From Nostoc sp. C052 (GTDB lineage Bacteria > Cyanobacteriota > Cyanobacteriia > Cyanobacteriales > Nostocaceae): a stretch of DNA of 64,000 nt. How positions within the stretch are numbered: the stretch's first letter is position 1; every line of letters starts with the position of its first letter. The DNA lies in the NCBI RefSeq assembly GCF_013393905.1, contig NZ_CP040275.1:1-64000 (forward strand), read 5' to 3'. Below, in pieces: positions 30,301 through 36,600 of the stretch. The notes under the pieces were generated by a model. It was not told the DNA's origin. It was given only the letters and a program-made list of their open reading frames with translations, and made no database searches. The position numbers and the translations under genes are program-made.

Positions 30301-30494
30301 GCAACCAAGTTCAGAGAGATTTAGAGGTTGACATTCCAATGGTTAAATTGATGGAGGGAATTACGCTTTCAGAATTAAGTACGCTCGTCAATGAACAGTT
30401 ATCAGAGAATTTCCAAAAATATACTAATACTATTAATGAAGAAACAATCAAGTTCAAGGAAAAAGATGATGATTGGATTGAGCTAGAAATCTAG
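18369..30494 (+). CDS. PKS C: type I polyketide synthase, modules 4 and 5; module 4 AT is degenerate
   Basis: Two-module PKS, 4041 aa from the ATG at 18369. An in-frame ATG at 18297 would add 24 residues encoded by a TTCCCCA repeat and is unlikely. Module 4: KS (Cys206, His341); an AT remnant about 570-815 in which the GHSVG nucleophile motif is GDGIG (656-660, Gly658 for Ser) and about 85 residues including HAFH are missing; DH (His881, Asp1053); C-methyltransferase (GAGTGG 1366-1371); no ER; KR (GGLGGLG 1780-1786, LDD motif, His1921 for Tyr); ACP Ser2080. Module 5: KS (Cys2339); intact AT (Ser2803, HAFH, malonyl); DH (His3114, Asp3293); KR (GGLGALG; Trp eight residues before Tyr, A-type sign); ACP Ser3971. 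The acidic C-terminus (DDDWIELEI) resembles a short docking peptide for the TubC-type domain that opens NRPS D. Module 4 must be loaded by another AT. Confidence 0.95.
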   Translation: MATNQEPPLSPTKRALLALEQLQTKLDALEYAKAEPIAIIGMGCRFPGGVKDPESFWQMLHNGTDAITKVPRSRWCIDNYYDPKPQTPGKISVADGGFLEDEIGSFDPQFFGLSPREATYLDPQQRLLLEVSWEALEQAHIVPQKLFNSLTGVFVGIGANDYARHLEQAGVSDAYIGTGNALSVAAGRISYVLGLTGPSLAVDTSCSSSLVAVHLACQSLRLQECHLALAGGVNLMLSPATSIIFSQAGMLAPDGRCKTFDAQANGYVRSEGCGMIALKRLSDAQRDGDRILALIRGSAVNQDGPSGGLTVPNGPSQEAVIRQALKNGGVEPAQVSYIEAHGTGTSLGDPIEVGALGAVFGSSHSPSQPLNLGSVKTNIGHAEFAAGIAGLIKIVLQLQHQAIAPHLHFHQPNPHINWADLPVVIPTQTKDWLRGNTPRIAGVSSFGFSGTNAHVVLEEAPIGIQNLKFKIQNENLPERPFHLLGLSAKSETALLQLALAYRAYLENSPELELADVCFSANTGRSHFKHRLAVVTSSSNELRQKLGQLIAQEQVSGVYSGQSSTTSPKVAFLFTGQGSQSIGIGQQLYQTQPTFRQAIDRCATILHSLGNKNLLEILYPSTGRQETGDSEVAIFAFEFALAQMWQSWGVKPSILMGDGIGEYVAACLAGVFSLEDGLRLIVARSQLSEEFVAIAEAIAYHSPKLPIVSNVTGQIVNADIACGQYWVNHLYQTETFVQSIQTLQTEGYKVFLEIGTQPMLSEMGVSLPESEVLSLASLQPGQDEWQQLLANLAQLYVRGVTIDWSGFEQDYARHKVTLPTYPFQRQRYWIERQGDTADSPIAASTSITGHPLLGRQVHLAGSQEIRFESEISSDRPSYIQYHRVYDQVILPAASFFEMALFAGIAIFGTSALVLEDVLVQQPLILPARENKALQLVVTLETTTAASFKIFSLTKVGEAAKPMETLHVSGKVSIDTQPQYPHPVDIAAIQGELSTELLAEDFYQLLESLGIDIDSPLRALQQIHYGDSDVLYSYQLPQEWMGESIPYTIHPILLDGCVQVGGFSAALFQEVERETYLPFGVDRFRFYRSPSDRCLCYSQKLIPENADRTNATLKANLVLLDSDGTVFATLEGLRSRRATTLAVGKSDTQPIANWLYEVEWRLQARFGQPLAPEFLATPGEIAEKLTPDLLNLIAQVNLEPYGQFLHQLESLSVRYIWQALQTLGWQFQLGDVISEAALIQHLGIIPQQQRLFHRLLQILAEENILQDSGDRWQVRQCPVWETPEEISYADGEVELALLTRCGEQLSAVLRGACDPLQLIFPNGDLASATHLYQDAPGATVANTLVEKAIAHALAALPSDRGVRLLEIGAGTGGTTSYLLPQLHPKQTEYVFTDLGAIFLSQAKEKFRGYPFVRYQTLDIERDPASQGFAPHQFDVVIAVNVFHATSNLHQTLQHVRQLLATGGLLLLLEGTARQRWLDLTFGLLEGWWKFQDRDIRPDYPLVSQVQWVQLLRENGFEQVVTFPGDRSPENALSQQSLIVGRSSAVAVAQSTPKSWIVLGDRTGIGQQIVQRCRDAGDICKLVVPKSVLQPCELDDMAIDPTDPKAFVELIAQVAAQAPLQGVIQCWSLENAETLAAASQIGCGTTLHLVQGLLKVGLSTLPRLWIVTQGTQPVPGNAPLMSSIAQSAVWGLGKVITLEHPELECTRIDLDPNADVEVQTAALWAEICDRTAEDQVAFREGKRYVARLARSQFAPNEREQGTGNREQRTLFSFSAQGTYLITGGLGGLGLLVARWMVEQGAKHLVLVSRSSPEAEAQAQIAALVDAGATVTIASADVTDFEAISNVIADIDRSLFPLKGIIHAVGVLDDGVLLQQNWQRFAPVMAPKVQGAWNLHQLTQTHKLDFFVLFSSIAALFGSPGQGNHAAANAFLDALVHYRRTLGLTGLSINWGAVSQVGAAAKQQADIRGQNRGLGAIAPEQVLEILEHLMSTAAVNVGAAPLQWSSELRRWLSRPFYQDWQEAAELSTRPVEGDFLQKLAAVANSQRRELLVNHVQTQVAQVLGLESGQAIALEQGFFELGMDSLTSVELRNRLQASLGVSIPSTAAFDYPTVGELVDYLAALVINDREQGIGNREQGNSTHQVLPVPEERKAIPQQVPSTPTILVTTKNEPIAIIGMGCRFPGGADSPDAFWELLCQEVDAITEVPSDRWHLDEYYDPNPDTPGKMYARYGGFVGNLKEFDPHFFGISPREAIALDPQQRLLLEVSWEALENATVNPQQLAKTKTGVFLGICNDDYTRRLSKLDLAEMDAYISTGNAHSIASGRLAYILGLTGPCLSVDTACSSSLVTVHLACKSLRDHESNLAIAGGVNRIFSPEVSISFSKARMLSVDGRCKTFDAAANGFVRSEGCGMVILKRLSDAVADGDRILAVIRGSAINQDGRTSGLTVPSGPSQQAVIRQALENAQLTPTDISYIEAHGTGTTLGDPIEIGALGAVFAASHAQTQPLVVGSVKTNLGHLEAAAGIAGLIKVVLQLQHQQIAPHLHLRQLNPYIDWESLPIKIPTQLMPWQPATDSRIAGVSSFGFSGTNAHIILAEAPVVMPEDAIGERPMHLFTLSAQSERALQDLSQQYQDYLLRHPQILIADICFSVNTGRGQFDHRVAISVTSTSELGEKLAHIGVEGNREQGIGNREELGGIFRGYLPNQRRTPKIAFLFTGQGSQYVDMGKTLYQTEPNFRQALQECEAILHTELEIPLLEILYPTTEKEKAAGLLQQTAYTQPALFALEYALAQLWQSWGIQPDVVLGHSVGEYVAACIAGVFSLEEGLKLIAARGRLMQAVSGGEMVAVLASEPQIRPFLDPYSDRVAIAAVNSPQNVVISGETEAIKAIAQTLEANGIVCKPLLVSHAFHSPMMAPMQAAFAQVAKQVNYQPPQLTLISNVSGRVENEVLATAQHWVNHIQQPVRFIESLQTLAQQGVTHCLEIGPSPILIGMGRQSLPESAIAWLPSLRFSQPDLPQMLQSLGQLYTQGVKVDWQEFERPYPRKKVVLPTYPFQREPYWVDETKVSTALQKKTPEFKPSQPPLHHPLLGQRLRLASSTQIVCFESQLSAKNPSYLHHHRVFGRIVLPGVAYAEIIFAAGVNVLKCDHLIIEDVTIHQALIFQEDEVRTVQTIFRAETANVYRFEILSTRLDTAESDDLQTGIAWNLHASGKLSKPEQAKPPEVIDIALLQQQYTTGNSIESNYQRLDAIGFNYGLDFHAVQAFWLDADQNASLCSLQLPPQLADEANQYIIHPVLMDASAHTINAVLSYNIGEDDIYLPIGFKRAELYRRPANSQRLWSYTQLDKVAGMNQQVITQNGYSLDEDGTVIVRVEGSSGKRTNRRTLLRILQEQGKTEIQDWLYQLEWQPWRDLGVKGNRERGTGNREDVETATLFPQPQVGHWLILADGSGLGQQLATELQKQGNTCTIVFAGDSYQQLGTDIYAIAPSVLEDFDRLYQEVIAPNNPEYIVHLWSLDSLGLDALAQTATQGCTSLLLLVRSLLQPTQSTLPRLWIATRGTQALIKGIGNGERGSLDQRSLPQVPLWGFARVVGLEHPQLWGGLIDLDTYAPTPELEAQQLLSQLVDSQGEDHLALRGGQVWRSRLVKQPMTRTQRQSFQAENSYLISGGLGALGLSVAGWMAESGAKHLVLTGRHTPSAEAQAAIARLQEAGLEVRIATVDVADAPAMRKLIAEIQSSPHPLRGIVHAAGIIDIQPIESMQPSQLDAVFHPKVMGGWVLHELTKEIPLEFFVSFSSIAAVWGSNGLAHYAAANHFLDGLAHYRHSQGLPALSINWGPWSRYGMAASEEGQAWLAQNGVRALSPEMAITALDYLMGTTNVQTVVADMEWQRFKQLYETKGRGLLFGDIETQAQPQPQTSERRTEIWQCLSEVELASDRQEILTAYFQQELAQVLQLNLSTQITTINIEQPLDTMGLDSLMMLELRNQVQRDLEVDIPMVKLMEGITLSELSTLVNEQLSENFQKYTNTINEETIKFKEKDDDWIELEI
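19755..19793. repeat. In-frame AAAATTC repeat in the KS-AT linker of module 4
   Basis: Tandem AAAATTC/AAAATTT units, read as IQNLKFKIQNEN in PKS C. Compare 14014-14080. Confidence 0.8.
23631..23662. repeat. In-frame heptamer repeat before the module 4 KR
   Basis: GGGAACA/GGGAACG units, read as REQGTGNREQRT, about 10 codons ahead of the KR glycine motif. Confidence 0.85.
24738..24772. repeat. In-frame heptamer repeat between ACP 4 and KS 5
   Basis: Five GGGAACA/GGGAATA units, read as REQGIGNREQGN in the inter-module linker of PKS C. Confidence 0.85.
26399..26432. repeat. In-frame heptamer repeat in the KS-AT linker of module 5
   Basis: GGGAACA and GGGAATA units, read as GNREQGIGNREE. Confidence 0.85.
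28599..28631. repeat. In-frame heptamer repeat between DH and KR of module 5
   Basis: Four GGGAACA/GGGAACG units, read as GNRERGTGNRED. Confidence 0.85.
29044..29070. repeat. Second in-frame heptamer repeat before the module 5 KR
   Basis: GGGAATA/GGGAATG/GGGAACG units, read as GIGNGERGS. Confidence 0.75.
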
Positions 30495-30888
30495 GAACGC
30501 AAAGCGGAATTAAAAACATATTACTCACTTACTGCTAGATGATTACCGAAATAATTTTTAGGCTCACGTCAAGGTGCAAAGACAAGGCAGCGCGGTCTTC
30601 TCCCAAGGGGAAGAGGCTAGCGTCTGCCGTAGGATGCCCGTTCGCGAACAGCGTCTCCTTTAGGAGAAGGGCTGTAGGGGGTTTCCCCCATGAGCGACTG
30701 CCGCGCAAAGAAGGAAAATTATGAACGCGACAGATGGGTAGGTTGGGTTTCACTTTGTTCAACCCAACATATACAAGTCTAGTAGTGTCGGATTTCGTTC
30801 CTCAAGCCAACCTACATTTGTAGCAATCATTTTTAAAATTGGTATTCATTCTGACTCTTGACTCCTTTTTTAATTAAAATTAACTCCA
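30495..30888. repeat. Intergenic region between PKS C and NRPS D made of palindromic repeats
   Basis: No gene is supported here. Bases about 30555-30720 hold several short hairpins (CTTCTCCCAAGGGGAAGAG; CTCCTTTAGGAG; GGGGGTTTCCCCC) typical of dispersed Nostoc repeats. Bases 30738-30815 hold a nested inverted repeat: outer arms GTAGGTTGG / CCAACCTAC (30738-30746 and 30807-30815), inner arms GTTGGGTT / AACCCAAC. About 70 AT-rich bases precede the NRPS D ATG, where a promoter could lie. I see no clear ribosome binding site. Confidence 0.7.
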
Positions 30889-33800
30889 ATGGAATTAGTA
30901 AGCTTCGTACAAAGTCTCTCGCTCAAAGGTATCCAGCTTTCACTCAAAGAAGATGGAAATCTGCGGATTGGTGGTTCAAAAGCAACCTTAAATTCCACCA
31001 TTATTGAAAGTCTCAAACAGCGAAAAGTTGAAATTATAAAATTACTCCACAATTGCCCCGATATTTTTGATGTTCATCCCCTTTCTTATGGACAAAAAGG
31101 CTTATGGTTTTTGTGGCAACTCAACCCTGACAGTGCAGCCTATCACATGGCTTTTGCTTGTCGAATTTATTCCCCGTTACAGATTGATAGCTGGTATGAA
31201 GCTTGTCAAATATTATGCGATCGCCATCCAAATTTAAGAAGTACTTTCCCTCAACGAGAATCAGGGCCAGTTCAGTGGGTGCATCAAACCTTCAAGGCTG
31301 ACTTTCAATGGATTGATGCCTCAAGTTGGCAAGAATCAGAGTTGCACGACAACGTAATTGAACAGTATAAAACACCTTTTAATCTCGAACAAAATTCCCC
31401 CATGCGCGTTCGAGTCTTCACTCAAAACGAAGAAAAACATATTTTATTAGTGACAATTCACCACATTGCAGGTGACGGATGGTCAATTGAGCTTGTGGTG
31501 AACGAATTGTTATCTTTGTACGCTGCGATCAGCACTGGACGAACACCGAGTTTGCTGCCAGTGGATCGCACTTATCAAGACTACGTACAGTGGCAGCAAA
31601 ACTTATTAATAAGTCCACAAGGGGAAAAACTTCGTAGTTACTGGCAACAACAGCTTGCAGGACAACTGCCTATACTACAATTACCAGCAGATCGTCCGCG
31701 CCCCAGTTTTCAAACCTACAACGGTGCTTCTCAGTTTTGCCAATTACCAAATTCCTTGGTTGCCAAACTCAAGACTCTGGCGACAACCGAACGCACAACC
31801 CTTTATGTAGTGCTGCTGACGGCTTTTCAAATTTTGCTATATCGCTACACTGGTCAGGATGATATCTTAATTGGATCGCCGTTAGCCGCAGGTCGCAGCC
31901 AGTCGCAGTTTACAGCCGTTATTGGTAATTTTATCGATCAAGTGGTGTTGCGGGGGAAATTGGTAGGCAATCCCACCTGTAGAGAACTTCTTGCTCAAAA
32001 CCGCCGCACTGTTTTAGAAATGTTTGCCAATCAGGGTTATCCTTTCCCTCTGCTGGTAGAAGAACTGCAAGTTCAACCCAATCCTAGCTATCACCCTATA
32101 TTTCAAGTGGCTTTTATCTTGCAGAACTTTCGGCAATCGCCAGTTATGGAAGCGCTATTGTCACCAAAAGCCGTTCAAGAACCAATTACCTGGCACAACT
32201 TACAATTAGCACCCTTGGAAATGCCTCAGCAAGAAGGTCAGTTCGATCTCACGCTGGAAGCTGTAGAAACAAGCGAAGCGGTTTATACGGTGTTCAAGTA
32301 CAATGCTGACCTCTTCAATGCAGATAGAATTGAGCGAATGATGGGACATTTGCAGACATTACTTGAGGGAATTGTTACTAATCCTGACAGTCCGAGCGCG
32401 ACACTACCACTGCTCACTAACATAGAACAGCAACAATTATTGGTGGATTGGAACCAGACAAGTATTGACTATCCACAACATTTATGCATTCATCAGTGGT
32501 TTGAGCAACAGGTTGAGCGGACACCAGAGGCGATCGCTGTGATATTTGGTAACCAAACCTTAACTTATCGAGCCTTAAACGAAAAGTCAAATCAATTAGC
32601 TCATTACTTGCAAAGTCTTGGCGTTCAACCAGAGACATTAGTGGGAATTTGTGTTGAGCGATCCCTAGAAATGGCGGTCGGTCTACTGGGGATTCTGAAA
32701 GCGGGAGGAGCTTACGTACCCCTAGATCCAACCTATCCTCAAGAGCGATTGGCATATATGCTCTCGGATGCCAATATATCGGTTTTACTCACTCAGCAAC
32801 GATTATTAGTAATTTTGCCAGTTATTTCAGCGCAAATTATTACTCTAGACGCAGATATCAGACAATTACCGCTAAAACTGGAAAATCCGCAAACAGAGGT
32901 CAAATCCCATCATTTAGCTTATGTTATTTATACTTCCGGCTCTACAGGTCAAGCAAAAGGGGTGATGGTCGAACATCGCCAAGTGGCAAATTTCTTTGTT
33001 GGTATGGACGAACGAATTGTGGGAAATGGTGGCGTATGGCTAGCCCTGACGACGATTTCCTTTGATATTTCGATTCTAGAAATATTCTGGACTCTCGCTC
33101 GTGGCTTTCAGGTGATTTTGCAGGACGATCCCAAAAATCTATCTCCTACAAAAATATCTTCTCTGACAAAACCCAATACCAAGCCGTTGGAATTTAGTTT
33201 GTTCTATTTTGCCAGCGATAATCAGAAGGTGACAGCAAAGAAACAGTACAAACTACTTATTGAAGGAGCAAAGTTTGCCGATCGCAATGGATTTACTGCG
33301 GTTTGGATACCAGAACGTCATTTTCATGCCTTTGGAGGTATTTATCCTAACCCTGCTGTTGCTGCTGCGGCGATCGCCACAATTACGGAACAAGTTCAGA
33401 TTCGGGCTGGTAGTGTCGTTTTGCCCCTACATTCAGAACTGCGTATTGCTGAAGAATGGGCATTAGTTGATAACTTATCCAATGGACGGGTAGGCATTTC
33501 TTTTGCTAGCGGCTGGCAACCCAATGATTTTGTGCTAGCTCCCGATCACTACGCCGAACGCAAAACAATTATGGCACAAGGAATCGCCACAGTGCGGCAA
33601 CTCTGGCGAGGAGAAGCGATCACGCTTTTAGATGGCACAGGTCAGACAATAGATGTCCAAACCTTTCCGCGACCCGTGCAACCCGAACTTCCTGTTTGGG
33701 TAACTGCGGCGGGTAATCCAGAAACTTTCCGTTTGGCGGGAGAACTAGGTGCAAACGTTCTCACCCATCTATTGGGGCAGAGTCTTGAGGAGTTGGCAGC

Positions 33801-36339
33801 GAAAATCAAACTTTATCGCCAAGTCTGGCAAGAGCAAGGCTATGCAGGTACGGGTCATATTACTCTGATGCTACACACCTTCATTGGTGAAGATTTAGAA
33901 ACCGTGCGCGAACAAGTCCGTCGCCCTTTGTGCAACTATCTTAATAGCTCGATGGATTTAGTACTTAAAATGTGGGACGGGACGGATTTAGCTGCTCAAG
34001 TTAAATCCTGGAATGAGGGCGATCGCGAAGCTTTACTCTCATTTGCATTTAACCGTTACTTTGAAACTAGTGGGTTGTTAGGAACGCCAGAAAAATGCCT
34101 AAATCTGATTGAGTGTTTGCAGACAATTGGAGTGGATGAAGTAGCGTGTTTGATTGATTTTGGCATGGATGTTGATTCTACTCTGTCTAGTCTCAATTAC
34201 CTCAAAGAAGTGAAAGAGCGTAGCAATTTAGGGACAAGTAACCACGATCCAGAGCATTCTGTACTAGCTCAATTGCAGAAATATCCGGTATCTCATCTGC
34301 AATGCACTCCCTCCTGGCTACGAATGCTGATGACAACCCATAGTTTACATCCACTCAGGTCGCTGCAAGCCTTAATGGTGGGGGGAGAGAGTTTGTCCCC
34401 ATCCTTAGCGCAGCAACTTAAAGAAGCAATACCAGGGAAAATTTACAATATGTATGGCCCCACCGAAGCTACCATCTGGTCAACTACCCATGTAATTAAT
34501 GTTAGCGATCGCAAAATTCCCATCGGTCAGGCGATCGCTAATACCCAAATTTACATTCTCGATCGCTATCTTCAGCCTGTTCCTATTGGAGTCCCTGGGG
34601 AATTACATATTGGTGGTGCTGGACTTGCACGCGGCTATCTTCATCGGACTGATATTACCCAAGCCAAGTTTATTCCTAATCCCTTTAGCACCGAGCCAAA
34701 AGCGCGGATTTACAAAACTGGCGATTTAGCGCAGTATTTACCCGATGGCAGCATCGAGTTTCTGGGGCGCATTGATAATCAAGTTAAAGTTCGCGGCTTC
34801 CGCATCGAACTTGGTGAAATCGAAATGATGCTCAACCAGCATCCTCAGATCCGTGAGAGTTGCGTCATTGTTCGTGAAGATACAGCCACGACAGCCGCTT
34901 GCGAGCAACAGCGATTGGTGGCTTATTTTATTTCCCATCAGCAACCGCATAGCGATCGCCAAAAACTGCTCAAACTTCCTAACGGGATGACAATCAACCA
35001 TTTGAGCGCTCACCAAACCAATGCGCTTTACGCCGAAATCTTTGAAAATCAAATCTATCTGAAGCATGGCATCACCCTTAATGATGGTGATTGTGTTTTT
35101 GATGTGGGTGCAAATATTGGTTTATTTACATTATTTGTGCAGCAGAATTTTTCCAATACCACAGTTTATGCTTTTGAACCGATTCCGCCCACATTTAATA
35201 TTTTGCAAGCAAACTTGAGTCAATACAGCCCTCAAGTCAAACTGCTTGAATATGGTCTTTCTCATCAACAAGAAACGGTTAAATTTACGTTCTACCCAGA
35301 AATGTCGGGAATATCTGGGCGTTTTGCCGAACCAGAAAAAGATAAACGAGCTGCAAAAGCAATGATTGTCCACCAGGTCGAAAATGGCGTAGCAGGACGG
35401 CAAGGAGTGCGCTCTCAAGAAGGAATCGACGAATTTTTAGCAGAACGATATCGTAGTGAAACCTATCTGTGTCAGTTAAAAACCCTTTCCACAATTATTT
35501 GTGAGTATAAAATAGAGCAAATTGATTTGCTCAAAATCGATGTTGAGAAAAGCGAGTATCTTGTCCTTGAAGGTATTGAGGAACAGGATTGGTCGAAAAT
35601 TAAACAACTGGCGATCGAGGTTGATGGCTTGGAGAATCTGCAAAAAATTACTACTCTATTAGAACAAAATAATTATCAAGTTTCTGTGGATGAATACATT
35701 ATTTCTAAAGGCGAACAATCCGATAGTAATATTGAGGTTTATATGCTCTACGCCATTCATCCCAACAGATCGATACGCAAGTCTCGTGAAACTAAATCTC
35801 AAAGGAAACAGCATTTAGAGCAATTTTCTGGAAAGAAATTATTATCAGTATCCACATCAGAACTGCGCCAATTTCTCAAAGCAAAGTTACCAGAGTACAT
35901 GATTCCCAATGATTTTGTGCAACTTTCGGCCTTTCCCTTAACGCCTAATGGCAAAATCGATCGCCAAGCACTACCACTTCCAGATTCTCAAAACCAACGC
36001 AATCAACAGTTTCTTGCTCCACAGACAGATACAGAACAAGCGATCGCTGATATTTTTGTCGCAGTATTAGGTGTTGAGGCTGTAGGCATTACTGATAACT
36101 TTTTTGAACTTGGAGGACACTCTTTTCTAGCCACCCAAGCTATTGCTCAGATTCAAGATACATTCAACATTGAAATTCCCTTAAGGGCACTGTTTGAAGC
36201 AAATACTGTTGCTGATTTAGCGATTATAGTTGAAGAAATCCTATTAAAAGAAATTGAAGAATTAACCGAAGAAGAGGCTGAAGCATTAGTTAAGAGGGAA
36301 GAGGGAACGGGGAACAGGAAAAAAAAACTGCTCGAATAA
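30889..36339 (+). CDS. NRPS D: TubC docking-C-A(luciferase-like monooxygenase, FkbM methyltransferase)-PCP
   Basis: Nonribosomal peptide synthetase module of 1816 aa. Order seen: TubC_N-type docking domain (1-55); condensation domain about 65-500 (HHIAGDG, His191-Gly197); adenylation domain from about 530. The A domain is interrupted twice. A luciferase-like (flavin) monooxygenase lies at about 767-1115, between A4 (FDISILEIF, 725) and A5 (NMYGPTEATIW, 1187). An FkbM-family SAM O-methyltransferase lies at about 1360-1600 (VGANIG near 1406, LLKIDVEKSE near 1547), between A8 (from 1293) and A10 (NGKIDR, 1687). PCP Ser1745 is in GGHSF. The pocket residues I read by alignment to GrsA are D-I-L-Q-M-G-M-I-W, close to the known glycine code DILQLGLIWK. 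Inference: glycine is loaded, alpha-hydroxylated and O-methylated on the enzyme. The final residues after EEEAEALV are encoded by a heptamer repeat. No thioesterase is present. Confidence 0.93.
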   Translation: MELVSFVQSLSLKGIQLSLKEDGNLRIGGSKATLNSTIIESLKQRKVEIIKLLHNCPDIFDVHPLSYGQKGLWFLWQLNPDSAAYHMAFACRIYSPLQIDSWYEACQILCDRHPNLRSTFPQRESGPVQWVHQTFKADFQWIDASSWQESELHDNVIEQYKTPFNLEQNSPMRVRVFTQNEEKHILLVTIHHIAGDGWSIELVVNELLSLYAAISTGRTPSLLPVDRTYQDYVQWQQNLLISPQGEKLRSYWQQQLAGQLPILQLPADRPRPSFQTYNGASQFCQLPNSLVAKLKTLATTERTTLYVVLLTAFQILLYRYTGQDDILIGSPLAAGRSQSQFTAVIGNFIDQVVLRGKLVGNPTCRELLAQNRRTVLEMFANQGYPFPLLVEELQVQPNPSYHPIFQVAFILQNFRQSPVMEALLSPKAVQEPITWHNLQLAPLEMPQQEGQFDLTLEAVETSEAVYTVFKYNADLFNADRIERMMGHLQTLLEGIVTNPDSPSATLPLLTNIEQQQLLVDWNQTSIDYPQHLCIHQWFEQQVERTPEAIAVIFGNQTLTYRALNEKSNQLAHYLQSLGVQPETLVGICVERSLEMAVGLLGILKAGGAYVPLDPTYPQERLAYMLSDANISVLLTQQRLLVILPVISAQIITLDADIRQLPLKLENPQTEVKSHHLAYVIYTSGSTGQAKGVMVEHRQVANFFVGMDERIVGNGGVWLALTTISFDISILEIFWTLARGFQVILQDDPKNLSPTKISSLTKPNTKPLEFSLFYFASDNQKVTAKKQYKLLIEGAKFADRNGFTAVWIPERHFHAFGGIYPNPAVAAAAIATITEQVQIRAGSVVLPLHSELRIAEEWALVDNLSNGRVGISFASGWQPNDFVLAPDHYAERKTIMAQGIATVRQLWRGEAITLLDGTGQTIDVQTFPRPVQPELPVWVTAAGNPETFRLAGELGANVLTHLLGQSLEELAAKIKLYRQVWQEQGYAGTGHITLMLHTFIGEDLETVREQVRRPLCNYLNSSMDLVLKMWDGTDLAAQVKSWNEGDREALLSFAFNRYFETSGLLGTPEKCLNLIECLQTIGVDEVACLIDFGMDVDSTLSSLNYLKEVKERSNLGTSNHDPEHSVLAQLQKYPVSHLQCTPSWLRMLMTTHSLHPLRSLQALMVGGESLSPSLAQQLKEAIPGKIYNMYGPTEATIWSTTHVINVSDRKIPIGQAIANTQIYILDRYLQPVPIGVPGELHIGGAGLARGYLHRTDITQAKFIPNPFSTEPKARIYKTGDLAQYLPDGSIEFLGRIDNQVKVRGFRIELGEIEMMLNQHPQIRESCVIVREDTATTAACEQQRLVAYFISHQQPHSDRQKLLKLPNGMTINHLSAHQTNALYAEIFENQIYLKHGITLNDGDCVFDVGANIGLFTLFVQQNFSNTTVYAFEPIPPTFNILQANLSQYSPQVKLLEYGLSHQQETVKFTFYPEMSGISGRFAEPEKDKRAAKAMIVHQVENGVAGRQGVRSQEGIDEFLAERYRSETYLCQLKTLSTIICEYKIEQIDLLKIDVEKSEYLVLEGIEEQDWSKIKQLAIEVDGLENLQKITTLLEQNNYQVSVDEYIISKGEQSDSNIEVYMLYAIHPNRSIRKSRETKSQRKQHLEQFSGKKLLSVSTSELRQFLKAKLPEYMIPNDFVQLSAFPLTPNGKIDRQALPLPDSQNQRNQQFLAPQTDTEQAIADIFVAVLGVEAVGITDNFFELGGHSFLATQAIAQIQDTFNIEIPLRALFEANTVADLAIIVEEILLKEIEELTEEEAEALVKREEGTGNRKKKLLE
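36293..36325. repeat. Heptamer repeat forming the C-terminus of NRPS D
   Basis: GGGAAGA/GGGAACG/GGGAACA units encode REEGTGNRK just after the acidic helix EEEAEALV, the same arrangement as at the end of PKS B. Confidence 0.8.
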
Positions 36340-36384
36340 TTGGGTCTGAGAGCAACTAAATTTATTTATTTTCATAAATAAATA

Positions 36385-36490
36385 TCAATACGCTTGGTTT
36401 AAGCATTTTTTCTCTTCTCTCTGTTTCCTCTGTGGTTCGTTAAAAATTTGACTTTGATAAAGAGTTTTAGTCTTAACCCAAGCGTATTGA
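36385..36490. mobile_element. MITE-like element between NRPS D and NRPS E
   Basis: A 106-base block bounded by 19-base inverted repeats with one mismatch (TCAATACGCTTGGTTTAAG at 36385-36403; CTTAACCCAAGCGTATTGA at 36472-36490). The inside is non-coding and contains a CTCTGTTTCCTCTGTGG-type stretch that looks like a dispersed cyanobacterial repeat. It fills most of the 261-base gap before NRPS E. No target duplication could be defined. Confidence 0.6.
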
Positions 36491-36600
36491 AATAAATATG
36501 GTTCTTTAAGACTCATATTTGATTTTTGAAAAAAACTCAGTACACTTTTATTCCCCATTCCCTGATTAAAAACGAAAAGTTAGGCGCAACCGATTCTAGT

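Noticed and set aside
30539..30762. Short open frames on both strands in the PKS C/NRPS D gap
   Set aside because: They are translations of palindromic dispersed repeats with no protein-like pattern.
36385..36490. Transcription terminator between NRPS D and NRPS E
   Set aside because: Arms are 68 bases apart and no T run follows; a small mobile element fits better.
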